DNA of 32,046 bases, taken from positions 1-32,046 of the forward strand of contig JAGGTJ010000134.1 of assembly GCA_021163815.1 (NCBI GenBank). The letters run 5' to 3'. The notes below the pieces were generated by a model, which made no database searches, was not told the origin of the DNA, and saw only the letters and a list, made by a program, of their open reading frames with translations. Made by a program: the position numbers and the translations under genes. Positions 7,804 to 16,433 of this stretch are shown in pieces. Position 1 is the first letter of the stretch, and each line of letters begins with the position of its first letter. This stretch comes from Deltaproteobacteria bacterium. GTDB taxonomy: Bacteria; Desulfobacterota; DSM-4660; Desulfatiglandales; Desulfatiglandaceae.

Positions 7804-9330
7804 TTACAGATGAAGTCCATAGATCATCCTGTCAATATCACAATGGGCCTCGAAATGGTCAGCAAGACGATCATATTCCCTGAAACGTGCGGCCCTCTCC
7901 CCTTCAGAATGTCTCATCTGCAAGCCCTTCTCCTCTCTGATACGATTCAGAAAGGCCTCCCTGAATCCCGGAGAATCAAAAAGGCCGTGCAGATATGTCC
8001 CTGCAACCCGCAAATCCTCCATTATCCAGCCATCATTCCAACCGTTGTCCCTGCGGGAGGTATAAAGCCGTAAAAAGGGCATGCCTTTATCACACACAGG
8101 TTGTGTCCTCCCCATGTGAATCTCGTAACCCTCCACGTCCTTTTCGTTCACAAGGCACACACCCGTCACTTTCCGCACCACCTTATCGCCTGCAAGTTCC
8201 GTTGCAACAGGCAAAAGACCAATACCTTCCACCTCTTTTCTTGCTGATTCCACTCCAAGGCGGTCATGTATAACTCTTCCCAAAAGCTGATATCCGCCGC
8301 AAATACCTATAACCCTACCCCCCTTCAGGTAAAACTCCCTCACCTTGTCTGACCATTTGGTTTGTTGCATCCATAGGGCATCTTCCATTGCATTTTTGGT
8401 TCCCGGTATGATAAGACAGTCATAAGACATAGACATTTCATCAGGATGAAAAAGAAAATTAACTACAACATCAGGTTCACTCTCAAATATCTCAAGGTCG
8501 GTAAAATTGGAAATGGCAGGAAGTTTTATAACCGCAATATTAACCGTGTCTTTCCCTGTGGGTTTTAATGCACGTCTGTCCTTCTGCACCGAAACAGAGT
8601 CCTCCGGATCTATCCGGATGTCATTATAAAATGGCACCACTCCAAAGACAGGAAGAGATGTCTTCTCTTCTATATATGTTACCCCGGAATCAAACAGCCT
8701 TTTATCCCCCCGGAATTTGTTTATGATAAAACCTGATGTGATTTCCCTCTCTTTTCCTGAAAGGAGACAATGTGTACCAATCAGTTGGGCAAATATCCCT
8801 CCCCTGTCAATATCGCCTATAATAACACAGGAGGCATTTGCAAGGATTGCCATCCGATAGTTCACTATGTCATTTTTCTTCAGGTTCATCTCACAGCAGC
8901 TCCCGGCCCCCTCCATAACTATAACATCATGCTCTCTTGAAAGTATGTCATAAGACTCCTTAACGGCCTTCACAAGCATGGACTTGCGATTATGGTATTC
9001 CATGGCATCCATATGGCACAAAACCTTTCCCTGAACCACCACCTGGGCACCCTGTCCGCCTGAAGGTTTAAGAAGCACAGGATTCATGTGGACGGTTGGA
9101 ACAAGGCCTGCCGCCTCTGCCTGCACCACCTGGGCACGGCCTATCTCTCCACCTTCAAGGGTCACATAGGAATTGTTTGACATATTCTGGGCCTTGAAGG
9201 GGGCAACCCTGTATCCCCTGCGCCTAAGTATCCTGCACATGGCAGCGGCAACAATGGATTTGCCAACATCACTGCCCGTGCCAAGAAACATGATGGCCTT
9301 TGCCATACTATTGCTCTGGTTCATCTTCAT
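7804..9330 (-). CDS. cbiP: Cobyric acid synthase
   Basis: MAKAIMFLGTGSDVGKSIVAAAMCRILRRRGYRVAPFKAQNMSNNSYVT; GICGGYQLLG; YLHGLFDSPGFR. Start placed at an ATG 16 bp after the permease stop rather than the longer ORF start at 9381. Confidence 0.93.
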   Translation of the reverse strand: MKMNQSNSMAKAIMFLGTGSDVGKSIVAAAMCRILRRRGYRVAPFKAQNMSNNSYVTLEGGEIGRAQVVQAEAAGLVPTVHMNPVLLKPSGGQGAQVVVQGKVLCHMDAMEYHNRKSMLVKAVKESYDILSREHDVIVMEGAGSCCEMNLKKNDIVNYRMAILANASCVIIGDIDRGGIFAQLIGTHCLLSGKEREITSGFIINKFRGDKRLFDSGVTYIEEKTSLPVFGVVPFYNDIRIDPEDSVSVQKDRRALKPTGKDTVNIAVIKLPAISNFTDLEIFESEPDVVVNFLFHPDEMSMSYDCLIIPGTKNAMEDALWMQQTKWSDKVREFYLKGGRVIGICGGYQLLGRVIHDRLGVESARKEVEGIGLLPVATELAGDKVVRKVTGVCLVNEKDVEGYEIHMGRTQPVCDKGMPFLRLYTSRRDNGWNDGWIMEDLRVAGTYLHGLFDSPGFREAFLNRIREEKGLQMRHSEGERAARFREYDRLADHFEAHCDIDRMIYGLHL

Positions 9331-9346
9331 AAAAGACCTGCACCCC

Positions 9347-10087
9347 CTAATCCCTTGCCATGGAAACCACCTTAACTGCAATCAGAAAAAAAACAAGACC
9401 TGTTCCCAGCAGTATTACATAAGAAAACATATCAACAGGGTTTCCAAAGGAGGCTGCCCTGATAGCATTTGATGCATGGGTCAGGGGAAGAAGTAGAATG
9501 ATCTTCTGTGCCCACACCGGAAGACGTGACACAGGGAAAAAGGTGCCGCCAAGAAAGGCCATGGGCGTAATAACAAAGTTGGTAAACATGGCCTGATCCG
9601 CATGAGACCTAACCATCATGGCCATACCCACAGCAAGGGAGGAAAAGACAAAACTGTTAAGAAAAACGGCAACCCAGAACATGATATTCCAGTAATCAAT
9701 CATAACTCCAAACAGCAACCCAAGCCCGATAATTATTCCTACCGACAAAAAGGCACGTGTTATGCCTCCAAGTGTTTCACCAAGGACATATGAAATATTG
9801 CTTATGGGAGCAGCCTGAAATTCCTCAAAGATATGCCAGTAAAAACGGGATATATTGATTTCACTGCCAATCACAAATGCCCTGTTCATGCTGCTCATTG
9901 CTACAAGACCAGGAATCAGAAACTCCATGTAGGTATGACCATGGATTGTAACAGATTTGCCCATTGCATACCCAAAGGCAATAAGGTAGAGAAAAGGTGA
10001 AACCGCCATGGATGCAATCATCTTCAAAAACCGGCACCGCAAGATCATCATTTCTCTGTAATACACCGCAAAAAAACCGTTCATCAC
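9347..10087 (-). CDS. ABC-2 type transporter permease
   Basis: Hydrophobic protein; FLIPGLVAMSSMNRAF and TPMAFLGGTFFPVSRLPVWAQKIILLLPLTH are typical of the NodJ/DrrB-like ABC-2 family. TGATG overlap with the ATPase gene. Confidence 0.88.
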   Translation of the reverse strand: MMNGFFAVYYREMMILRCRFLKMIASMAVSPFLYLIAFGYAMGKSVTIHGHTYMEFLIPGLVAMSSMNRAFVIGSEINISRFYWHIFEEFQAAPISNISYVLGETLGGITRAFLSVGIIIGLGLLFGVMIDYWNIMFWVAVFLNSFVFSSLAVGMAMMVRSHADQAMFTNFVITPMAFLGGTFFPVSRLPVWAQKIILLLPLTHASNAIRAASFGNPVDMFSYVILLGTGLVFFLIAVKVVSMARD

Positions 10088-10920
10088 TTGACCTTCTTTC
10101 CTGTAAGAGACAAAAAGGCATCCTCAAGATTTACCCGCCTGAAGGAAAAACTGTCCTCCTGTTGTTCCGCATACTGTTTCGCCTCTTCTTTTGTTCTGAA
10201 ATATCTTGACCTTATATTGTCATTCATCATCAGGTCAATAGCCCACTCTCCCTGCCTTGATATGAGCGCTTGCGGGCTATCCACGGCCACAACCCTGCCC
10301 TCGTCAATAAAGGCAACCCTTTCAGCCAGAAATTCTGCCTCTTCAATATAATGGGTGGTAAGAAAAATAGTGGTCCCATTTTTCTGTATCTTCTTCATAA
10401 GTGCCCATATACGCCTCCTGATACTGGCATCCAAGCCAACTGTAGGCTCATCGAGAAAAAGTATCCTTGGCGAATGCATAAGCGCCCTTATGATCGTCAG
10501 TCTCCTTTTTAACCCACCGGATAGCCTGGAGACAGCAACATTCAGCTTGTCAGACAAACCTACATAATCTACAAGTTCATTGATCCTCTGTTTTCTCTCT
10601 TTTAAAGGCATATGAAAAAGCAGACCGTGAATAGTCAGGTTTTCAAACACTGTCAGTTCACTGTCCAGATTAATAGCCTGGAAAACCACTCCACACTGAC
10701 GTTTTGCTGCAAGAGTCTCCCTTTCAACATGAAAGCCGTTCAGCCATGCATCCCCGGAAGATAGTCTGGTAAGACCTGTCAATATTCGGATTGTGGTTGT
10801 CTTTCCCGCACCATTAGGGCCAAGATAGGCAAACATCTCCCCTTCACGTACATGCAGACTGACATCTTTCAGAACATGAGAATGCCCATATACCTTGTTG
10901 AGTTTTTCAATCCTTATCAC
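10084..10920 (-). CDS. ABC transporter ATP-binding protein (DrrA/NodI-like)
   Basis: Walker A GPNGAGKTTTIRIL; signature LSGGLKRRL; Walker B ILFLDEPTVGLD; H-loop LTTHYIEEAE. Probable GTG start at 10920 (IRIEKLNKVYG). Confidence 0.9.
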   Translation of the reverse strand: MIRIEKLNKVYGHSHVLKDVSLHVREGEMFAYLGPNGAGKTTTIRILTGLTRLSSGDAWLNGFHVERETLAAKRQCGVVFQAINLDSELTVFENLTIHGLLFHMPLKERKQRINELVDYVGLSDKLNVAVSRLSGGLKRRLTIIRALMHSPRILFLDEPTVGLDASIRRRIWALMKKIQKNGTTIFLTTHYIEEAEFLAERVAFIDEGRVVAVDSPQALISRQGEWAIDLMMNDNIRSRYFRTKEEAKQYAEQQEDSFSFRRVNLEDAFLSLTGKKVK

Positions 10921-10990
10921 GATAATTCCCCAAAGATGATGACATCGAGATTGTGAAAAAGAGCCATTTCCGGATCGGAAACTCGCCAGC

Positions 10991-11123
10991 ACCCAAAATT
11001 GATGAACCTGTAAAAAGTCGAGTCAATGGATAGGTAAAAATCTTCATATACAAGGCATAACACAGTAGATGGAGACTTTTTACGACGCCATCAAAATTGA
11101 TTCATGGATGGGCACTATGTAAC
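10991..11123. repeat. Repeat family B, copy 1, with hairpin arms
   Basis: gtaaaaagtc (11010-11019) and gactttttac (11074-11083) are perfect arms, followed by gacgccatcaaaattgattcatggatgggcac. Confidence 0.6.
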
Positions 11124-11345
11124 ATTCCGAACAGTAACAGCATCCAGTGGACATGCTTCTATACAGTCCCAATACCCCATACACATATCCTGAAAGACTA
11201 CAGGCGGTTTGAATGGCCCATCTATCTGTTTGATAACCTTGTGTGAGCAGGCCAATGTCGATAGACAGCGGCCGCTGTCAGGGGCACAGTTTTGGGGTTT
11301 ACATACATCATAGTTTACCATGGCAAATGATTTTTTGGGTTGCAT
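11115..11345 (-). CDS. Small ferredoxin-like protein with RLI-like N-terminus
   Basis: MVNYDVCKPQNCAPDSGRCLSTLACSHKVI...DMCMGYWDCIEACPLDAV; cysteine spacing of a 4Fe-4S protein with one ligand position replaced by Tyr. Confidence 0.7.
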   Translation of the reverse strand: MQPKKSFAMVNYDVCKPQNCAPDSGRCLSTLACSHKVIKQIDGPFKPPVVFQDMCMGYWDCIEACPLDAVTVRNVT

Positions 11346-11373
11346 TCCTTAATACTCCTTCAAATTTTTCCGA

Positions 11374-11440
11374 AAAAGGCATAGGTTAAAGGTCAGGCAA
11401 AGAGACTATCCTGTTAATAATATAAGACACTATGCCTTTT
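11374..11440. promoter_or_regulatory. 11-bp perfect inverted repeat upstream of the ferredoxin gene
   Basis: aaaaggcatag (11374-11384) and ctatgcctttt (11430-11440), in the presumed 5' leader. Confidence 0.45.
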
Positions 11441-11502
11441 ATGGGCCTTTCCCCCGCTTATGTAACAGGCTTAGAAACGAAAAACACCATACAGTTTCCA
11501 TT

Positions 11503-11530
11503 CTGAAAATAGTTTATGCAGGTCTTAGGT
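11503..11530 (+). repeat. Repeat family A, short copy
   Basis: ctgaaaatagtttatgcaggtcttaggt. Confidence 0.7.
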
Positions 11531-11604
11531 AACAAGAAAATCAACCATGAAAAAGACGCCCCATACAGTTCCACCATACATCATAAACATTTTTTTATTA
11601 TAGG

Positions 11605-11740
11605 ACCTAAATCCTGCAAGCGTCGAGTTTGCCGAAGATGCAAGGCGGCAAGGGCGCAGACGTACTCCGATACTTCAAGTCCTTGCCAACACCGCAGATT
11701 CGGTAAAATCGACGCTCCGGAAGCGGTAAACTATTTTCAA
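11605..11740 (-). repeat. Repeat family A, reverse copy split by a 108-bp GC-rich insert
   Basis: acctaaatcctgca (11605-11618), insert with terminal inverted repeats gcgtcgagtttgccgaa / ttcggtaaaatcgacgc, then taaactattttcaa (11727-11740). Confidence 0.6.
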
Positions 11741-11768
11741 AAATCACAATCTTTATCTTCAAATTGAT

Positions 11769-11856
11769 GCGTGTTATACAAGCACAACATTTTTATAATT
11801 CCTTGATATTAAAAGCATAATTTTCTTCTTGAAAATAGTTTATGCAGGTTTTAGGT
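11769..11856 (+). repeat. Repeat family A, near full-length copy
   Basis: gcgtgttatacaagcacaac...gaaaatagtttatgcaggttttaggt. 11795-11856 matches 12995-13056 at 60 of 62 bases. Confidence 0.85.
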
Positions 11857-11879
11857 TCCACTTAAATCCTGCATAAACT

Positions 11880-11990
11880 CGTAAAAAATCCGTCGCAAAA
11901 ATTTTAGACACAATATATCGTAACGCCCAGCAAAGTTATCCTAATATACTGAAGCCAAATTTCTGATTTTCGACTTTTTACGACGCCATC
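11880..11990. repeat. Repeat family B, copy 2, with hairpin arms
   Basis: cgtaaaaaatc (11880-11890) and gactttttacg (11972-11982), one mismatch, followed by acgccatca as in copy 1. Confidence 0.6.
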
Positions 11991-12010
11991 ACGGTTAATT
12001 CAAAAGTCAT

Positions 12011-12781
12011 ATGGAACTAACAAATAAACAGTACACGACACTAAGAAACCTGATTTACAACAACTGCGGGATTAATCTGCACAAGGGTAAACTGCCTCTT
12101 TTAAAAAACAGGTTGTCAAAGCGTTTGAGGGCAACTGGCATAGAAGATGTCAACACTTACATCAAACTCCTCAAGAATGACAATGATGAGTTTGTCAGTT
12201 TTATCGACACCATTTCCACAAATCACACATACTTTTTTCGGGAAAACAGACACTGTGAATTTCTTCTGGACAATCTGGACAGATCCAGACCTATCAAGAT
12301 ATGGAGCGCAGCATCCTCCAGTGGTGAGGAGCCCTTTTCTATTGCATTTCAACTGTTGAACAACAATTTTACCTTCAAGATACTGGCATCAGATATATCG
12401 ACAGCAATGCTTAAGCTGGCTGCAAGAGGTATATATCACAAAAAAAAGTTCAGACTGGTACCAAGGGACATTCTCAAAAAGTACTGTATGAAAGGCCATG
12501 ACAGGTGGGAAGGATATATCAAGATAAAAAAAGAAGTCGTATCCATGATATCTTTTAAAAGACTTAACCTTCTGACTGATCCTGTTCCGGGTGTATTTGA
12601 TGTGATATTCTGCAGAAATGTCATGATATATTTCGACAATCCTACAAAAGCCATGGTAGTAAACAAACTCGCATCTGCCATAAAACCCGGTGGATACCTT
12701 ATTATAGGGGCATCAGAAGGACTGGTCGGAATTGAACATGACTTACAGTATGTTGAACCAAGTATTTACAGAAAAAAATGA
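12011..12781 (+). CDS. cheR: CheR-type chemoreceptor glutamate methyltransferase
   Basis: IDTISTNHTYFFREN; IKIWSAASSSGEEPFSIA; FDVIFCRNVMIYFD; LIIGASEGL. Confidence 0.93.
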   Translation: MELTNKQYTTLRNLIYNNCGINLHKGKLPLLKNRLSKRLRATGIEDVNTYIKLLKNDNDEFVSFIDTISTNHTYFFRENRHCEFLLDNLDRSRPIKIWSAASSSGEEPFSIAFQLLNNNFTFKILASDISTAMLKLAARGIYHKKKFRLVPRDILKKYCMKGHDRWEGYIKIKKEVVSMISFKRLNLLTDPVPGVFDVIFCRNVMIYFDNPTKAMVVNKLASAIKPGGYLIIGASEGLVGIEHDLQYVEPSIYRKK

Positions 12782-12878
12782 TTACTGCCCACAGATGAGC
12801 ATGATCTGATCAAGCATTAAGCCCTTCCAACGAACTTCACAGAAAGTCGCGTAAGCACTTTATGGTATGTGACATTTA

Positions 12879-12944
12879 ACCTACATCCTGCAAACATCAA
12901 ATTCGTTCCTTATAGAATGCAGCGAAGCAGCATAAACCATTTTA
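12879..12944 (-). repeat. Repeat family A, split reverse copy
   Basis: acctacatcctgca (12879-12892), ~40-bp spacer, then taaaccatttta (12933-12944). Confidence 0.45.
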
Positions 12945-12972
12945 CAGCGCTATTAACCTTTATGGCCCCATA

Positions 12973-13056
12973 TTGTTACACACACAACTTTTCTATAATT
13001 CGTTGATATTAAAAACATAATTTTCTTCTTGAAAATAGTTTATGCAGGTTTTAGGT
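12973..13056 (+). repeat. Repeat family A, near full-length copy
   Basis: attgttacacacacaacttttctataattcgttgatatt...gaaaatagtttatgcaggttttaggt. Confidence 0.85.
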
Positions 13057-13233
13057 CTCATCAGAAACAGCAACTATCAGAAAAACAGACCCACGAGGCC
13101 ATATAAAAAAGTTCTTCAAGATTAACCCAACAGAACGGAATTCAAAAGTTCATAATCAGTAAAGGCCCTAGCAACAGACTCTATTTTATAGAGACCAATT
13201 ACATGTACTTTCATCATAACAACAAAACTAAGA

Positions 13234-13425
13234 TCAACCTCGACTTTTTTCAGAAAGAATTGTTTTAATCCGTGCTATTTCCTTCTTGACCTTTGGGATA
13301 GACGCAGTATTTGATAATTGACCAATCGCCTTTTGAAAACGTAAATTAAAGAATTCTTGAGACAGTTCAAGGCATCTGTCTTTCAGTTCCTGTATTCCTA
13401 ACTCTCTTAATTCATTTGTTTTCAT
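13234..13425 (-). CDS. rpmC: 50S ribosomal protein L29
   Basis: MKTNELRELGIQELKDRCLELSQEFFNLRFQKAIGQL; start trimmed from the longer ORF. Confidence 0.93.
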   Translation of the reverse strand: MKTNELRELGIQELKDRCLELSQEFFNLRFQKAIGQLSNTASIPKVKKEIARIKTILSEKSRG

Positions 13426-13429
13426 CGGC

Positions 13430-13840
13430 CTATACTCTCCTTGAAACAAACTTTGTAGCAAATGGCAACTTATTGCCCCCCAATCTAAAAGCCTCTCTCG
13501 CCACATCCTCGGAAACACCCTCAAGTTCATAAAGAATTCTTCCTGGTTTGACAGGAGCCACCCAACCTTCAGGAGCACCTTTTCCTTTACCCATTCTTGT
13601 TTCAGCAGGTTTTTTTGTTATTGGTTTATCAGGAAAAACACGAATCCACATCTTTCCACCACGTTTTACATGCCTTGTCACAGCTATTCTTGCCGCTTCT
13701 ATCTGTTGGGCAGTCATGTAACCCCTTCCTACAGCCTGTAAACCATAAACACCAAAAGCCAAGGTATTGCCTCGCATTGAAACACCTTTGAGTCTGCCTT
13801 TTTGTCTCTTACGATATTTAACTTTCTTTGGACTTAACAT
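13430..13840 (-). CDS. rplP: 50S ribosomal protein L16
   Basis: [47 protein letters not shown]. Confidence 0.97.
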   Translation of the reverse strand: MLSPKKVKYRKRQKGRLKGVSMRGNTLAFGVYGLQAVGRGYMTAQQIEAARIAVTRHVKRGGKMWIRVFPDKPITKKPAETRMGKGKGAPEGWVAPVKPGRILYELEGVSEDVAREAFRLGGNKLPFATKFVSRRV

Positions 13841-13855
13841 AGTAAAGTAAAATCC

Positions 13856-14503
13856 TTATATTTTTTTGTTCTTATCAGGCAAAATTTCACCCTTAAATAT
13901 TATAACCTTAACACCTATTGTACCATAAGTCGTAAAGGCTTCAGCAAAGCCATAATCGATATCAGCCCTAATGGTATGAAGTGGCACCCTTCCTTCCCGA
14001 TACCATTCTCTGCGAGCCATTTCAGCGCCCCCCAGTCTTCCGCTACAGGTGATTTTGATCCCCAACGCCCCAAATCTCATAGCCGAACTAACGGCCTTTT
14101 TCATGGCTCGTCTAAAAGCTACCCGACGAACAAGCTGAGTCGCAATATTTTCCGCCACCAACTGCGCATCGACTTCAGGTTTTCTGACTTCCTGTATGTC
14201 TATTATTATTTCTTGCTTGATCTCTTTTTCTAAATCTTTTTTCAGTTGTTCTATATCAGCACCTTTTTTACCTATCACTATACCGGGCCGTGCCGTATGC
14301 ATACGAATTCTGACCTTGTTGGCAGCCCTTTCAATTTCTATCTTTGATATACCGGCCTGGGCAACACGCTTTTTTAAAAACTTACGAATCTTATAATCCT
14401 CTAATAAAAAGGTACTGTATTCCTTAGTTGCAAACCATCGTGAAGCCCATTTTTTATGGACACCTAGCCTAAAGCCAATTGGATGAACTTTTTGTCCCAA
14501 CAT
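13856..14503 (-). CDS. rpsC: 30S ribosomal protein S3
   Basis: [31 protein letters not shown]. Confidence 0.97.
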   Translation of the reverse strand: MLGQKVHPIGFRLGVHKKWASRWFATKEYSTFLLEDYKIRKFLKKRVAQAGISKIEIERAANKVRIRMHTARPGIVIGKKGADIEQLKKDLEKEIKQEIIIDIQEVRKPEVDAQLVAENIATQLVRRVAFRRAMKKAVSSAMRFGALGIKITCSGRLGGAEMARREWYREGRVPLHTIRADIDYGFAEAFTTYGTIGVKVIIFKGEILPDKNKKI

Positions 14504-14611
14504 CCCCTCCAGATAGAACTAATTAAGCATCACAGCCTATTTCAATTTAATATCTTTACAAAAGGTGTGAATTTTCATTAAATTTTACAAAAAGACCTCA
14601 AAAAAAACAGA

Positions 14612-14953
14612 TTATATTTCATCCACAATCACTGTAATATGACTGGTTCGTTTTCTTATGCGTGTTGCCCGCCCTTGAGCCCTTGGTCGCCATCTTTTTA
14701 ACATGGGGCCTTCATCAGCATATACCTTCTTTAACCTTAACGTATCTATATCAAGACCCAAATTCTGAGAGGCATTTGCAGCCGCAGATTTTATCAGATC
14801 AGCCAATATCTTTGCCCCTTTTTTGGGCATAAAAGAAAGAATTGCAATTGCCTCTTCCAAGGTCTTTCCACGAACCTCTTTTATTATAATCCGCATCTTC
14901 TGAGGCGAAATCCTTACAAATTTTGCTACCGCTCTTGTTTCCATTATATTCAA
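14612..14953 (-). CDS. rplV: 50S ribosomal protein L22
   Basis: AVAKFVRISPQKMRIIIKEVRGK; GPMLKRWRPRAQGRATRIRKRTSHI. Confidence 0.97.
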   Translation of the reverse strand: MNIMETRAVAKFVRISPQKMRIIIKEVRGKTLEEAIAILSFMPKKGAKILADLIKSAAANASQNLGLDIDTLRLKKVYADEGPMLKRWRPRAQGRATRIRKRTSHITVIVDEI

Positions 14954-15021
14954 CTCTATTCTTTCAAAAGTAATACTGTTCTACGTTCATATGCCATTCA
15001 TATATCTTTTTTCAGGATATA

Positions 15022-15309
15022 TTATTTTTTACCCTTTAACTTGGATTTCTTACTACCAGCATGCCCATGAAAGGTCCTTGTTGGAGCGAATTCTCCTAGC
15101 TTATGCCCTACCATATCCTCAGAAATAGAAAGCGGAAGAAAATTTCTTCCATTATGTACTGCAAATGTAAAGCCAACAAATTCAGGGATTATAGTGGACC
15201 TTCTGGACCATGTCTTTATAGCCTTCCTACTCACAGCCCCTGACAATTTCTCCACCTTTTCTATCAAATAAGGATCTACAAAGGGTCCCTTTTTTAATGA
15301 CCTTGGCAA
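15022..15309 (-). CDS. rpsS: 30S ribosomal protein S19
   Basis: [40 protein letters not shown]. Confidence 0.97.
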   Translation of the reverse strand: MPRSLKKGPFVDPYLIEKVEKLSGAVSRKAIKTWSRRSTIIPEFVGFTFAVHNGRNFLPLSISEDMVGHKLGEFAPTRTFHGHAGSKKSKLKGKK

Positions 15310-15587
15310 AACTACCCTCCTTTCGGATATTCAAGTCTGTAAATCAATTGATCCCCATCTCACGAAGTATATCAAAAAATCAAGAAAATCAGATTATACA
15401 ATGATCAAGAAAAGACCTCAATATATAGATAAAGATCCCAAGTATTATCTCAACTATTATATAAAAAAAGATTAATTTTTTAAAAACAGATATCGGCCCC
15501 GCATTTCTCAACAGCAAAGTGGCACAAAAAAACAGCATTCAAACCTTGAAGAATAATATTTCATGATCCCTGTTTTTAAATAAAATC

Positions 15588-16418
15588 TTACTTTTTTCTT
15601 CTTCTAACAATTAAACGGTCGCTATTCTTTCTTTTTCTTGTCCTAAAGCCTTTTGTAGGAACACCCCACGGTGTCACAGGATGCCTGCCTCCTGAGGATT
15701 TACCCTCTCCACCCCCATGAGGATGATCGACAGGATTCATTGCCACGCCCCTAACATGAGGGCGTCTACCCAGCCATCTGTTTCTTCCGGCCTTACCAAT
15801 AGAGATATTTTCCTGATCCAGGTTTCCCACTTGACCTATAGTTGCCTTACAGTCAAGTAAAACCATCCTTACCTCACCTGAAGGAAGTTTTAATTGAGCA
15901 TACTTACCCTCTTTAGCCATTAACTGGGCATAGGTCCCCGCACCCCTCGCGATTTGTCCCCCATGGCCGATATTCATTTCAATATTATGCACATAGGTTC
16001 CAAGAGGAATGTTTTTTAATGGTAAAGCATTCCCAATCCTTATCTCAGCCCCTTCACCTGAAAGAAGTTTATCTCCTACCTGAAGATTATTGGGGGCAAT
16101 TATATATCGTTTTTCACCATCTGCATAACACAAAAGAGCAATATTGGCAGACCGATTAGGGTCATACTCAATTGATATCACTTTAGCCGGAATTCCGTCT
16201 TTATCCCTCTTAAAATCAATTATCCTGTATAAACGTTTACAGCCACCTCCACGGTGTCGAACCGTAATACGTCCATTCGAATTTCTCCCCCCACTTCGTT
16301 TCAAACTTTTGAGAAGACTTTTCTCAACTCTGGTATCAGTTAATTCTTCAAAGGTAGATACAGACTGAAACCTTCTCCCAGGGGATGTTGGTTTATTAAT
16401 TTTAATTCCCATATTCAT
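15588..16418 (-). CDS. rplB: 50S ribosomal protein L2
   Basis: [43 protein letters not shown]. Confidence 0.97.
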   Translation of the reverse strand: MNMGIKINKPTSPGRRFQSVSTFEELTDTRVEKSLLKSLKRSGGRNSNGRITVRHRGGGCKRLYRIIDFKRDKDGIPAKVISIEYDPNRSANIALLCYADGEKRYIIAPNNLQVGDKLLSGEGAEIRIGNALPLKNIPLGTYVHNIEMNIGHGGQIARGAGTYAQLMAKEGKYAQLKLPSGEVRMVLLDCKATIGQVGNLDQENISIGKAGRNRWLGRRPHVRGVAMNPVDHPHGGGEGKSSGGRHPVTPWGVPTKGFRTRKRKNSDRLIVRRRKK

Positions 16419-16433
16419 TTAAGCCAGATCAGG

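Noticed and set aside
7504-8073. 189-aa plus ORF across cbiA/cbiP
   Set aside because: Antisense to two confident cobalamin genes and spans a repeat; no domain signal.
10993-11114. Cobalamin riboswitch upstream of the cbi/ABC genes
   Set aside because: No recognisable B12-box sequence; the region is repeat family B.
11516-11767. 83-aa plus ORF
   Set aside because: Made of repeat family A sequence and its GC-rich insert; not a credible protein.
11769-13056. Possible CRISPR-like array from family A repeats
   Set aside because: Copies are long, few, diverged and irregularly spaced, some in opposite orientation; no cas genes.
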